From positions 1-34,670 of the forward strand of contig CALFDU010000010.1 in assembly GCA_937950315.1 (NCBI GenBank): a stretch of DNA of 34,670 nt, written 5' to 3'. Shown here piece by piece: positions 16,600 to 25,714 of this stretch (positions are counted from its first letter, which is position 1; every line of letters begins with the position of its first letter). The position numbers and the translations under genes are program-made. The notes beneath the pieces are model-generated. The model did no database searches, was not told the DNA's origin, and was given only the letters and a program-made list of their open reading frames with translations. The DNA is from an uncultured Saprospiraceae bacterium. GTDB lineage: Bacteria; Bacteroidota; Bacteroidia; Chitinophagales; Saprospiraceae.

Positions 16600-18183
16600 G
16601 TGAGTGTATTACTTTTTTTCATAGTCAGCTATATTCTACTAAGCATCAGCTTGTATCTATTATTCCCTAAAATGGGTTTAGATAAGACCAAAGCTTTGAT
16701 CCCTGGAGTTAATTTTGTTGAGTGCATGAAAGCAGTGGGTAGACCAGGATGGCATGCTGCGTTATTGTTACTCCCTGTTTTTAATTTATTTGTGTTTGCA
16801 GGGATGTGCATCCAACTGGTACGATCATTTAAGAAATATAAGTTTAAGCATACGGCAGCAGCAGTAGTCTATGCTCCTGCTGCGCTGGCCAAAATAGCAA
16901 CAGATAAAAATGCTGTGTATGATGGACCATACCTTACAAAATTCAATGCTTACAACCAACAGATTCAGGAAGCTAAAGAAGCTGGCAAGGATCGACAATA
17001 CAAAAAACTAATCGACAATAATCCATATAAGAAAACGGCTGGGAGAGAATGGGCAGAATCAATTTTCTTTGCTGTTTTTGCTGCTGCGTTTATTCGTATG
17101 TTTTTAATTGAAGCATTTGTAATACCTACTCCATCTATGGAGGGATCATTAAATGTAGGTGACTATCTTTTTGTATCGAAGGCACATTACGGAATTCGTA
17201 CTCCAATGACCGTCGCCATGATTCCATTACTTCACAATAGAGTTCCGTTTATCAACAAAGAATCATATTTTGAATCTCCTTCATTACCGTACTTCAGGTT
17301 GCCAGCGCTTGAATCGTTGGATAGAAATGAGCCATTTGTTTTTAACTGGCCTGTTGGAGATAGTGTATACGTAACCAAAGTGAGACCGTATTCTGTAGAG
17401 CAAGTAACTAGAACTCCGGAGAGATATATGAGAGGCGATGTTGAATTGCAACAAAAAGTCAAAAACAAAGAATTCATCACTAGACCGATAGATAAAAAAG
17501 ATCATTATATTAAGCGATGCGTGGGTATGCCAGGTGATAATTTAGAAATCAAGGACGGTCAAATTTACATTGATGGCAAAGCATCAAAAAATCCTGAACA
17601 TTTACAATTTGCCTACAACATCGTTACTCCTCCAGGACAAAACCTAAACCCAGCCAAACTTGAAGAATGGGGCATTGACAAAGAAGATTTTAATTATTAT
17701 GGAGAAGCGATGTTGGATTCGACACAGGTTGAATTGATCAAAACATTAGATCCAAACATGATCGTACGGAAGGCTCCTCAACATAATGATTCTTCCATGT
17801 ATCCACATTCTAAAAAATACTTTTCAGATTGGACAAACCATGATTTTGGACCTGTATGGATACCTAAGAAAGGGGAAACCATCAAGCTAACACCTGAAAA
17901 TATTGCTTTATATAGAAGAGTTATTGATGTGTATGAAAACAATGATTTTGTAAAATCTGGAAATAAAATAACCATCAATGGCAATGCTGCTACCGAATAT
18001 ACTTTCAAGCAAGATTATTATTGGGCTATGGGTGACAACAGACTCAATAGTGAAGATAGTCGAGCATGGGGATTTGTTCCGGAAGATCACATCGTCGGAA
18101 AACCATTGTTCATTTGGTTCTCGAAAGATCATACTGGAATCAACTTCGACAGGATATTCAAATCAGCAAATGACATGAATTAA
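16600..18183 (+). CDS. lepB: Signal peptidase I with N-terminal membrane domain
   Basis: Inner-membrane protease that cleaves signal peptides of exported proteins. The 527-residue protein starts at a GTG. Hydrophobic segments are at about 3-22, 52-72 and 152-172; the first two belong to an N-terminal extension (VNFVECMKAVGRPGWHA) seen in Bacteroidota signal peptidases. Catalytic Ser179 is in IPTPSMEGSL and the general-base Lys305 in DHYIKRCVGMPGD; the conserved box MGDNRLNSEDSRAWG follows near the C-terminus. A long insertion between the Ser and Lys boxes accounts for the large size compared with the 324-residue E. coli enzyme and is usual for this phylum. Confidence 0.95.
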   Translation: MSVLLFFIVSYILLSISLYLLFPKMGLDKTKALIPGVNFVECMKAVGRPGWHAALLLLPVFNLFVFAGMCIQLVRSFKKYKFKHTAAAVVYAPAALAKIATDKNAVYDGPYLTKFNAYNQQIQEAKEAGKDRQYKKLIDNNPYKKTAGREWAESIFFAVFAAAFIRMFLIEAFVIPTPSMEGSLNVGDYLFVSKAHYGIRTPMTVAMIPLLHNRVPFINKESYFESPSLPYFRLPALESLDRNEPFVFNWPVGDSVYVTKVRPYSVEQVTRTPERYMRGDVELQQKVKNKEFITRPIDKKDHYIKRCVGMPGDNLEIKDGQIYIDGKASKNPEHLQFAYNIVTPPGQNLNPAKLEEWGIDKEDFNYYGEAMLDSTQVELIKTLDPNMIVRKAPQHNDSSMYPHSKKYFSDWTNHDFGPVWIPKKGETIKLTPENIALYRRVIDVYENNDFVKSGNKITINGNAATEYTFKQDYYWAMGDNRLNSEDSRAWGFVPEDHIVGKPLFIWFSKDHTGINFDRIFKSANDMN

Positions 18184-18184
18184 T

Positions 18185-19069
18185 ATGAAACAATTTATCA
18201 GTACCCTCAGTATTCTTTTTTTATTCGCTTGCGCAAATAAGTACTTTGCACAAGACTTACCCAACTGTAACTTATATCAATTTACAATCACAGAAAAAGC
18301 AACTGGATACAATGTCCTTTACCCTAAATTCCTGACTGTTTTCAATAAAGATGGATATAATAACCAACCAAGCTTTATCTCTGACTTTGATGTATATCTA
18401 ACCAGTGACTACGGAGACAATGGCTCAACAGAAGTGCTTCAACTAAATTTGTTTGAGAATAAATTAACAAGAATCACTTCGACAAAGCAATCTGAATATT
18501 CGCCAACTGTTGCCAATAAAAACTATTTCTCAACAGTCCGAGTCGAAAATGATGGTACTACACAAACACTAACACTCTACCCCAACAATATGGATTCTTC
18601 ACCTCGAAGACTCCTACCTGATACTGACAACGTTGGATACCATTCATGGATCAGTGATTCTAAAGTTGCTCTATTTTTGGTTGATGAAGAAAATGGGCAC
18701 ACACTAGCAATAGGTGATGTACTTAATGGCTCTGTAAAAAAAGTCATTTCAAATGTCGGTCGAACATTGAAGTTTGACAATGACCATAAGTTATTTTTCA
18801 TTCACAAATCAATAGACAAGTGGTTTATCAAAGAATACAACACTGAAACGCGCAAGGTGAGAACCATTGTAGAAACCATTGCTGGTGTTGAAGATTTTGA
18901 ACTCATGAGAAACGGAACATTTATCTGTGGTAAGGGATCAAAGTTGTATTTTTTTAACTCAGCTACGGCCGGTTGGACTGTCATTACAGATTTGGAAGAT
19001 TATGGCATTGATTCTATCTCAAGAATTGCAATTAGAAAAAACAAACTGATATTAGTAAATAACTCTTAA
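18185..19069 (+). CDS. Exported beta-propeller-like (TolB-like) protein
   Basis: A 294-residue protein with a signal peptide; FACANK suggests a possible lipoprotein Cys16, but cleavage after YFAQ is also possible. The body consists of repeated short strand units such as QPSFISDFDVYLTSD, YSPTVANKNYFSTVR and YHSWISDSKVALFLVD. They resemble the WD40-like PD40 repeats of TolB, in which each blade reports a state with an S-D or S-x-D turn. It starts one base after the lepB stop and its stop overlaps the start of the next gene (TAATG), so the genes form an operon. Function is unknown; a periplasmic or surface binding role is inferred. Confidence 0.6.
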   Translation: MKQFISTLSILFLFACANKYFAQDLPNCNLYQFTITEKATGYNVLYPKFLTVFNKDGYNNQPSFISDFDVYLTSDYGDNGSTEVLQLNLFENKLTRITSTKQSEYSPTVANKNYFSTVRVENDGTTQTLTLYPNNMDSSPRRLLPDTDNVGYHSWISDSKVALFLVDEENGHTLAIGDVLNGSVKKVISNVGRTLKFDNDHKLFFIHKSIDKWFIKEYNTETRKVRTIVETIAGVEDFELMRNGTFICGKGSKLYFFNSATAGWTVITDLEDYGIDSISRIAIRKNKLILVNNS

Positions 19070-19851
19070 TGATTTCCACAGATCATACGGGTCTTCCCTT
19101 CTCACTGGATCGAGTCCCGGAAAGGATTGTTTGTCTGGTTCCATCTATTACCGAGTTGTTGCATGACTTGGGATTGGCAGACAAAGTGGTAGGTCGCACC
19201 AAATTTTGCATATTTCCAAATGATGGTTTTCCCAATGCAAAAATCATAGGAGGAACTAAAAATATTCATCTAGATAAAATACTCGCTCTTAATCCAGATC
19301 TGGTCATTGCCAACAAAGAAGAAAATGTGAAGGAGCAAGTGATGTCGCTTCGCTCAGACACCAATGTCTTTACAACCATTGTAAAAAATACTGCTGAAGC
19401 GTTGAAAATGATAGGCGATATAGGCAGCATAACAGGTCAAATACAAGAGGCCGAGAATATGGTAAGCCAATTTCGAAGTAGGTTTGCTAGTTTCAATAGG
19501 ACAAGCCAATATAAAATGGTCTACCTCATTTGGCGTAAGCCTTATATGACGATCGGTGGAGATACTTTCATCAGTTCATTCATGGAGGATTTTGGTTTTA
19601 TTAATTGCTACAGAGAAGAGAATAGATATCCTGAAATTGACCTTGATCATATTAAAGACTTGAAACCAGATATCATACTACTGTCATCTGAACCGTTTCC
19701 ATTCTCAGAGAATCATCTTAAAGAAATCAGCGAACAAACAGGCATAACAACAAGTTTAATCGACGGTTCAATTTGTTCATGGTACGGTTCAAGGATGCTA
19801 AAAGCTCAAGACTTTTTTGAGACATTCGTGCAACAAATTGAAGCAGAATAG
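19069..19851 (+). CDS. BtuF-like periplasmic-binding fold protein without signal peptide
   Basis: A 260-residue protein of the helical-backbone metal receptor family that includes the cobalamin-binding BtuF. Typical blocks are PERIVCLVPSITELLHDLGL near the N-terminus, IGGTKNIHLDKILALNPDLVIA, and LKPDIILLSSEPFPF in the second lobe. The start overlaps the stop of the propeller gene by one base. There is no signal peptide or lipobox: the protein begins MISTDHTGLPFSLDRVPE, directly in the fold. That is unusual for a substrate-binding subunit and no permease or ATPase gene is adjacent. It may act in the cytoplasm as a corrinoid or metal-binding protein. Confidence 0.75.
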   Translation: MISTDHTGLPFSLDRVPERIVCLVPSITELLHDLGLADKVVGRTKFCIFPNDGFPNAKIIGGTKNIHLDKILALNPDLVIANKEENVKEQVMSLRSDTNVFTTIVKNTAEALKMIGDIGSITGQIQEAENMVSQFRSRFASFNRTSQYKMVYLIWRKPYMTIGGDTFISSFMEDFGFINCYREENRYPEIDLDHIKDLKPDIILLSSEPFPFSENHLKEISEQTGITTSLIDGSICSWYGSRMLKAQDFFETFVQQIEAE

Positions 19852-19899
19852 AGTCTTAATGAGTAATAAGCTTTAATTTAGGTATCAAATCGCTCCACT

Positions 19900-21483
19900 A
19901 TGCATTATCTTTTTAGGTTTTCATGTCTTTGTATAGCCTTTTTTGCTGTATTTACTGGCACTTCACAATCCTATGCGGTTGAATTTAAGGATGATCAAGC
20001 AGCGGCTGATTTTATTTCCGAATCGAGAAATGCCATATTAGATATTAAGAAAATAGGCCGTTCCACTTCCATGTACAATGTATATGCAAATGCCCTCAAA
20101 GAACATGAGTTGGTTGATTTATTCAACAGTTCGAATGTCCTTCAATACGAGAAGAATCGCAAGGTTTATACTAGAGAAATTCCTAATGATGAAAACTATG
20201 GATCTCAATGGCCATTGCCGTTGATCCAGGCTGAAAAAGTATGGGATTTGGTGGAGCATGGAAAAACATATGACGATAGAGAAATTGTTATTGCCATACT
20301 TGATGATAGCTATCAGATTACCCATCCAGATCTCATCAATAATATATGGACCAATAACGCGGAAATTCCAAACGATGGCATCGACAATGATCAAAATGGA
20401 TACATAGATGATTACTATGGCTTGCATGTGGATACTAGAAACGACGAACATCCTCTGGGATCACACGGAACAAAGGTTGCTGGTATCATCGGGGCGGAAG
20501 GAAACAATACTATTGGGATAGCAGGAGTAAACTGGAAGATTAAATTGATGATTGTTAGCGGCGCTAATAATACTGTCGATATTATCGAAGGTTATAATTA
20601 TGTTTTGGAACAAAGGAAATTATACAACGAGACCAATGGAGAAGAAGGAGCATTTGTTGTTGCTACAAATTTTTCGGCTGGTATCTCAGAGGTTTTTGGT
20701 TCTGAATTTCCTATGTGGTGTGGGATGTATGACAAATTGGGAGAGCATGGTATTGTTTCGGTAACCGCTGTGGACAATGCCAATTACGATGTAGATGTTC
20801 TAGGAGATATGCCGACCACATGTCAGAGTGAATTCTTAATTACTACTACAAGCACTACCCGCTTTGACAACAAAGCGATGTTCTCAGCATTTGGTCAAAC
20901 CAACGTAGATTTAGGTGCACCAGGCGACGACACTTTTAGCACCACCAATGGAGATGGATATGCTGAATTTACAGGAACTTCTGCAGCTACTCCTCATGTA
21001 GCAGGAGCTATCGGATTGCTTTATGCTGCAAACTGTCCTTTACTTATTGAAACTGCCTTGACTGATCCTGTTGCGGCTACTAGGATCACAAAAGAAGCTA
21101 TTTTAAATAGTGTTGAACCCTTAAGTGGACTGAGTGGAAGAACTGCTAGCGGAGGTAGACTTGATCTATTTAATGCTATGACTGCACTTGCAGAAATCTG
21201 TGCAGGCACGCTAAGTTCCCGAGAGCAACTTGCTTTTTCATCAATTGGCCCAAATCCCGTTATAGACAATATTTTGCTTGAATATGATTTTAAAAACTTC
21301 AAAGATCATGACCTTTCAATTTACAATTCGATTGGGCAATTGATATACAAAGAAAAGGTTACACCTTCATTGTTTACCACTTCTGAAGTTCAGATTGATG
21401 CAAGCACGCTTATACAAGGAATGTATATATTGACATTTTCAGATGGCGACAATCAAATTAACTGGAAGTTCTTTAAAAACTAA
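19900..21483 (+). CDS. Secreted subtilisin-family (S8) protease with T9SS type A tail
   Basis: A 527-residue exported protease. Signal peptide about 1-26; a propeptide-like region to about 90; the S8 domain from about 95 to 430. Candidate catalytic residues are Asp135 (ILDDS, where DTG is usual), His189 (GSHGTKVAG) and Ser361 (GTSAATPHVAG), with Asn293 as the oxyanion residue. An Asp-rich loop NDGIDNDQNGYIDD (158-171) looks like a calcium site. The last 80 residues (SSIGPNPVIDNILLEYD to NWKFFKN) form a type A sorting domain for type IX secretion. The stop overlaps the convergent flippase gene by 11 bases. The substrate is unknown. Confidence 0.9.
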   Translation: MHYLFRFSCLCIAFFAVFTGTSQSYAVEFKDDQAAADFISESRNAILDIKKIGRSTSMYNVYANALKEHELVDLFNSSNVLQYEKNRKVYTREIPNDENYGSQWPLPLIQAEKVWDLVEHGKTYDDREIVIAILDDSYQITHPDLINNIWTNNAEIPNDGIDNDQNGYIDDYYGLHVDTRNDEHPLGSHGTKVAGIIGAEGNNTIGIAGVNWKIKLMIVSGANNTVDIIEGYNYVLEQRKLYNETNGEEGAFVVATNFSAGISEVFGSEFPMWCGMYDKLGEHGIVSVTAVDNANYDVDVLGDMPTTCQSEFLITTTSTTRFDNKAMFSAFGQTNVDLGAPGDDTFSTTNGDGYAEFTGTSAATPHVAGAIGLLYAANCPLLIETALTDPVAATRITKEAILNSVEPLSGLSGRTASGGRLDLFNAMTALAEICAGTLSSREQLAFSSIGPNPVIDNILLEYDFKNFKDHDLSIYNSIGQLIYKEKVTPSLFTTSEVQIDASTLIQGMYILTFSDGDNQINWKFFKN

Positions 21484-22963
21484 AAGGTAAAAATCTAGAT
21501 AGCGTTTTATTAAAGTCGTCAGAGATCTTAAACTTGATGACTCCTAAAAGATATAATATACTCAATACTAAGGATCGAATTATAATGTTTACTATTGGAT
21601 GAAAATCCAAGGGGAGACAATAGCAAACTGCAAAACTGACAGCAGCGATTGCTAAAAGAAATATAGTTTTAGCACTAAATGGCTGCATACCAAATTGGAC
21701 CTTGATGTAGACCAACTTCAACAAATTAAACAACCCCAAAGAACAAAGGGTTGCCAACGCTGCTCCTACCATCCCCATATTCAGAGTAAGAATAAAGTAT
21801 AAATTAAAAATGACATTGAGCACAGCCAAAAACAACAGCGAGTAGAAATTAAATCTAAATTTTGTAGAATTGGCAATGATTTGAGTATTGACACTGGTTG
21901 CTAGATCAAACAGTTTGGCCATTCCAAGTAGCAAGATTACATACTTTCCTTGCCGCATTTTTTCAGAATCGGGCATAATATTAAATAAATCGTCGACTGA
22001 AAGCCAAATGCCTAAAAAGATATACAAGCCTACGATAAGTAATAAAATCGATGATTTTTTATAAATCTTGTTAATCTCACCTGTATCATCTTTTTCCCAA
22101 CTTTCAGAGATAATAGGATTGGCAATGGCAGTAATCGCTTTTGCTGGCTTGGTAATCACATCTATCAGCACATTTACTATCGCATACACACCACCCGCAG
22201 AGATACTAACCAGTCCTCCAACCATCATAATATCAATCCTAAACGCCAATTGATTGCCCAAGGCATTCAACATACCATAACTCGCAAACGACCTCATTTC
22301 TTTTTTCAAAGGCTTGCTCAAAAATGATTTGTTTCCACCAAGATGCAATTGATTCAACTGCTTGGTATACAAAATCAATCCTAGCAATACGATTGCATAA
22401 TTGACAACAATTAGAATAAAAAATAAATTTAAATCTATGGACTTGAGCAAATACAAAATCACCAATAGTGGTAAGACCAATTTGATTAAGAGTTGATCAA
22501 GGATTGTAGGAATAACAATCCTGTGAAAATTGGATATGTACTTGGTGAATAGGTTGTTAAAAATAAACAAGAATACGACTGGGATGATATAGTAAAAATG
22601 TGCTGCAAACAAGTCACGATTGTCATTGTCTTCAAAAAGTAAATCGAGCAATATATATCGTACCAAAGGGAAGAAAAGCAAGAAAAAAGTAAACCCCGCC
22701 AAACCACCTTTCAGCAACAATAGAAGAAAGCCATTGTGCCCGTTGTCCTCATTTTTGAACCTAGGAAAAAACTTGATTGCCAAGACATTGAACCCAAGTA
22801 GAAAAATGGCCATTACAATTAAAGAACTTCCAAAAACAAGTTGATACAAGCCATACAACTCAGTGGCTCGAGGGTAAACAAACAGCGTTGAAAGCAATCC
22901 TATTGCTACTCCAACGTAGTTTACCAAGGTATGTTTTATGCTTTGTCTTTCAATTACTCCCAT
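21473..22963 (-). CDS. Polysaccharide flippase, Wzx/MOP superfamily
   Basis: A very hydrophobic protein with about 12-14 membrane segments, of the type that moves lipid-linked oligosaccharide repeats across the inner membrane. I prefer the ATG at 22963 (496 residues), since the sequence there reads MGVIERQSIKHTLVNYVG, the common start of Bacteroidota flippases. A TTG at 23008 would add 15 residues of non-membrane sequence. It faces away from the glycosyltransferase gene and shares an 11-base tail-to-tail overlap with the protease gene. Other members of the superfamily cannot be excluded, but the neighbouring polysaccharide genes favour this role. Confidence 0.85.
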   Translation of the reverse strand: MGVIERQSIKHTLVNYVGVAIGLLSTLFVYPRATELYGLYQLVFGSSLIVMAIFLLGFNVLAIKFFPRFKNEDNGHNGFLLLLLKGGLAGFTFFLLFFPLVRYILLDLLFEDNDNRDLFAAHFYYIIPVVFLFIFNNLFTKYISNFHRIVIPTILDQLLIKLVLPLLVILYLLKSIDLNLFFILIVVNYAIVLLGLILYTKQLNQLHLGGNKSFLSKPLKKEMRSFASYGMLNALGNQLAFRIDIMMVGGLVSISAGGVYAIVNVLIDVITKPAKAITAIANPIISESWEKDDTGEINKIYKKSSILLLIVGLYIFLGIWLSVDDLFNIMPDSEKMRQGKYVILLLGMAKLFDLATSVNTQIIANSTKFRFNFYSLLFLAVLNVIFNLYFILTLNMGMVGAALATLCSLGLFNLLKLVYIKVQFGMQPFSAKTIFLLAIAAVSFAVCYCLPLDFHPIVNIIIRSLVLSILYLLGVIKFKISDDFNKTLSRFLPFSF

Positions 22964-23090
22964 ACAATTGCTCGACAAGTTAAGTAAACAATCCTTGTCG
23001 ATGTCCAAAATTAAGAATTACTAAGCATGGTTTTATATATTAAAAATGGTAATTATGTGTTGTAATTAGCTAATTGCGATAATTTAATAA

Positions 23091-24347
23091 TTGAAGGTCC
23101 TTTTTATCACATATTATTGGCCGCCAGCAGGTGGAGTTTCTGCTCAACGAATCATTCATTTTGTCAAAAACTTGAGCAAGGTGGGCGTTGAGTGCCATGT
23201 AATACATCCACTAAATCCTAGTTATTACCAAATAGACAATGACCTCAATGACTTAATCCCTAAAGAGGTCCAGCTTCATCCTGTTTCCATAAAAGATATC
23301 ACGCGTCTTGTTAAGAAAGTACCAAAGATGAACGCAGAAGGTAACATAAAATCAAAGTCAGGAGGGATATTTAGTCAACTAAGCAAATGGCTTAGAGCCA
23401 ATTTATTCATTCCAGATCCAAAGGTGAATTGGGTAAATCCTGTGGTCAAGTCCGCAAAAGTTTTGATTGAGGAAAAGCAAATCGATTTGGTGTTTACCAA
23501 CGGAACGCCCCACTCTGTTCATTTGGCTGGACTGAAACTTAAAACAGAATTTGGCTTACCATGGATTGCTGATTTTAGAGATCCCTGGACTAAGATTGAT
23601 TATTTTGAAAGCATGCCACTCAGCAAGAGATCTTTGAGAAAACACAGAACATTGGAAGCGCAGGTTGTGTCATCGGCAGATATGTGCTTGACTGTGAGTC
23701 CTACATGGACTGAAGACTTTAAAACATTAGGGGCAAAAAATGCGACATGTATTACCAATGGTTATGATCAAGAAATTAAGAAGCAAAAAGAATCAGATTT
23801 CATCATTAGTCATGTTGGTTCACTGCATGGAGATCGATCGCTAGATGATCTATTGATTGCATTTGATTTGTTGGTAAAAAAGGAAACAGATGCTCAGGGC
23901 AAATGTAAGTTGGTGCTGGTCGGAAATGTGAGTAGTGAAACACAAGAACACATCAAAAACAATATACCAGAAGATAGATTACATTTTACAGGCATTGTCA
24001 ACCATCAAGAAGCGAAAAAATGGATCGCCAGATCTGCTGTACTACTCTTACCAATCAATCAGACAAAAGATGCGGAAGGCAGAATCCCAGCAAAACTGTT
24101 TGAATACCTAGCAAGTAAAACACCCATAGTTGTATTAGGTTCTAAAGATGGAGATGCTGCCGACATAGTAAGAAAGACTAAGTCTGGCCAATGTTTTGAG
24201 CAAGATCAGTACAAGCTTTTGTACGAATACTTGCACAACTTAAGAACGCAGGAGACACATCCAGAACTTACATATGAGCAGGTTGATATCTATTCTAGAG
24301 AAAATACCGCCAAACGACTCCACACATTAATAAAAAGTTTAATATAA
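23091..24347 (+). CDS. Glycosyltransferase family 4 (GT-B fold)
   Basis: A 418-residue transferase starting at TTG. The N-terminal half opens with FITYYWPPAGGVSAQR, the usual donor-lobe start of GT4 enzymes in exopolysaccharide loci. The second half contains SHVGSLHGDRSLDDLLIAF, LVLVGNV, LHFTGIVNHQEA and the nucleotide-binding PAKLFEYLASKTPIVVLG with the conserved Glu. It transfers a sugar from a nucleotide donor to a lipid-linked intermediate or glycan. The donor and acceptor cannot be told from sequence. It precedes the UDP-sugar dehydrogenase gene by 59 bases. Confidence 0.9.
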   Translation: MKVLFITYYWPPAGGVSAQRIIHFVKNLSKVGVECHVIHPLNPSYYQIDNDLNDLIPKEVQLHPVSIKDITRLVKKVPKMNAEGNIKSKSGGIFSQLSKWLRANLFIPDPKVNWVNPVVKSAKVLIEEKQIDLVFTNGTPHSVHLAGLKLKTEFGLPWIADFRDPWTKIDYFESMPLSKRSLRKHRTLEAQVVSSADMCLTVSPTWTEDFKTLGAKNATCITNGYDQEIKKQKESDFIISHVGSLHGDRSLDDLLIAFDLLVKKETDAQGKCKLVLVGNVSSETQEHIKNNIPEDRLHFTGIVNHQEAKKWIARSAVLLLPINQTKDAEGRIPAKLFEYLASKTPIVVLGSKDGDAADIVRKTKSGQCFEQDQYKLLYEYLHNLRTQETHPELTYEQVDIYSRENTAKRLHTLIKSLI

Positions 24348-24382
24348 GTCGCTGAAAATCACCATTTTCCTTGTTTCATTTT

Positions 24383-24390
24383 TAACTTTG
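24383..24390 (+). promoter_or_regulatory. Possible -7 element before the UDP-sugar dehydrogenase gene
   Basis: TAACTTTG matches TAnnTTTG 16 bases before the ATG at 24407, but no TTG stands at the proper -33 distance. It could give the dehydrogenase its own short-leader transcript in addition to read-through from the GT4 gene. Confidence 0.3.
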
Positions 24391-24406
24391 TCTAGAATCC
24401 AAGACT

Positions 24407-25693
24407 ATGTTAAAAGAATTACTTGACGGAAATAAGAAATTGGCCATAATTGGAATGGGCTATGTTGGCCTGCCATTGGCACTTGAGTTTAGCAAGGATA
24501 TAGAAGTTGTCGGTTTTGATATCAGTGAGCCATTGATCAAAAAATTAAGATCCGGGACAGACCCAAAAGGAGAAACACCAGATTCCGACTTTGAAAATAG
24601 AAAAATCATTTTCACCACAGATGAGAATGACTTGAAGAATATATCAACATTTATTGTTGCAGTGCCTACCCCAATAACAAAATTAAAATCTCCTGACTTA
24701 AGACCATTAAGAGGTGCTTCCGAAGTAATTGGTAGAAACATGGATGCAGGTTCGACGATAGTCTATGAATCAACTGTCTATCCAGGTTGCACTGAAGAAG
24801 ACTGCATTCCGATTTTGGAAAGAGAATCTGGACTTAAACATCTTAAAGACTTCAATGTTGGTTACTCGCCTGAAAGAATTAATCCAGGAGACAAGGTTCA
24901 CACCTTAACCAACACCATCAAAATAGTTTCTGGAGATACTTCGCAAAGCCTTGATCAGATAGCAGCATTGTACGAACACATAGTTACAGCAGGAGTGCAC
25001 AGAGCTACGAGCATCAAAGTAGCAGAGGCTGCCAAAATAATAGAAAACACACAACGCGATCTCAACATCGCATTGATGAATGAACTGTCTATCATTTTTG
25101 ACCACATGAACATCAACACCCATGAGGTGATTGAAGCCGCTGGTTCGAAATGGAATTTTTTAAAATTTTACCCAGGATTGGTGGGTGGTCATTGTATCGG
25201 AGTGGATTCATACTATCTTACTTACAAGTCTGAACAGCTAGGTTATAAACCAGAAATTATACTAGCCGGCAGAAAAATAAATGACAATCTTTCCAAGCAT
25301 GTTGTAAATAGAGTCTTAGACCATTTCAAACTTAAAAACAAAAAAGCTTCAAACGCAAAGATTTTAGTGCTTGGCGTTACATTCAAAGAAAACGTTAGCG
25401 ATATAAGGAATTCCAAGATTATTGAAGTAATCCAAGAACTTAAAAGCCATAATGTTAAGATTGAAATTTACGATCCACACGTTAATCGAAAGAAATTAAA
25501 GGATGATTATAAATTGGATACAATAGATAAAATTGGAAAGGAGTACGATGGAATTATTGCAGCAGTAAAGCATAAAGAGTTTATAGAATTCCAACCAAAA
25601 ATGTTGAAGTCTATTTGTGAAGCCCAAGCTATTTTGATTGACATTAAATCTATCTACAAAGAAATAGATGGATTGACCTATTGGTCATTATAA
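24407..25693 (+). CDS. UDP-sugar (N-acetylhexosamine-type) 6-dehydrogenase
   Basis: Oxidises a UDP-hexose or UDP-HexNAc to the uronic acid with two NAD. The 428-residue protein has an N-terminal Rossmann motif GMGYVG (16-21), the middle helix block KVAEAAKIIENTQRDLNIAL that forms the dimer core, the catalytic Cys263 in GLVGGHCIGVDSYY, and a C-terminal UDP-binding domain (VLGVTFKENVSDIRNSK). The pattern resembles TviB/WbpO-type enzymes acting on UDP-GalNAc or UDP-GlcNAc more than UDP-glucose dehydrogenases. It supplies an acidic sugar for the neighbouring surface polysaccharide. Confidence 0.93.
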   Translation: MLKELLDGNKKLAIIGMGYVGLPLALEFSKDIEVVGFDISEPLIKKLRSGTDPKGETPDSDFENRKIIFTTDENDLKNISTFIVAVPTPITKLKSPDLRPLRGASEVIGRNMDAGSTIVYESTVYPGCTEEDCIPILERESGLKHLKDFNVGYSPERINPGDKVHTLTNTIKIVSGDTSQSLDQIAALYEHIVTAGVHRATSIKVAEAAKIIENTQRDLNIALMNELSIIFDHMNINTHEVIEAAGSKWNFLKFYPGLVGGHCIGVDSYYLTYKSEQLGYKPEIILAGRKINDNLSKHVVNRVLDHFKLKNKKASNAKILVLGVTFKENVSDIRNSKIIEVIQELKSHNVKIEIYDPHVNRKKLKDDYKLDTIDKIGKEYDGIIAAVKHKEFIEFQPKMLKSICEAQAILIDIKSIYKEIDGLTYWSL

Positions 25694-25714
25694 AACCAAT
25701 ATCATCTTCCATTG

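Noticed and set aside
20891-20903. TTGGTCAAACCAA, similar to the GntR operator
   Set aside because: It lies inside the protease coding sequence, has a three-base centre, is single and is not near a promoter; probably chance.
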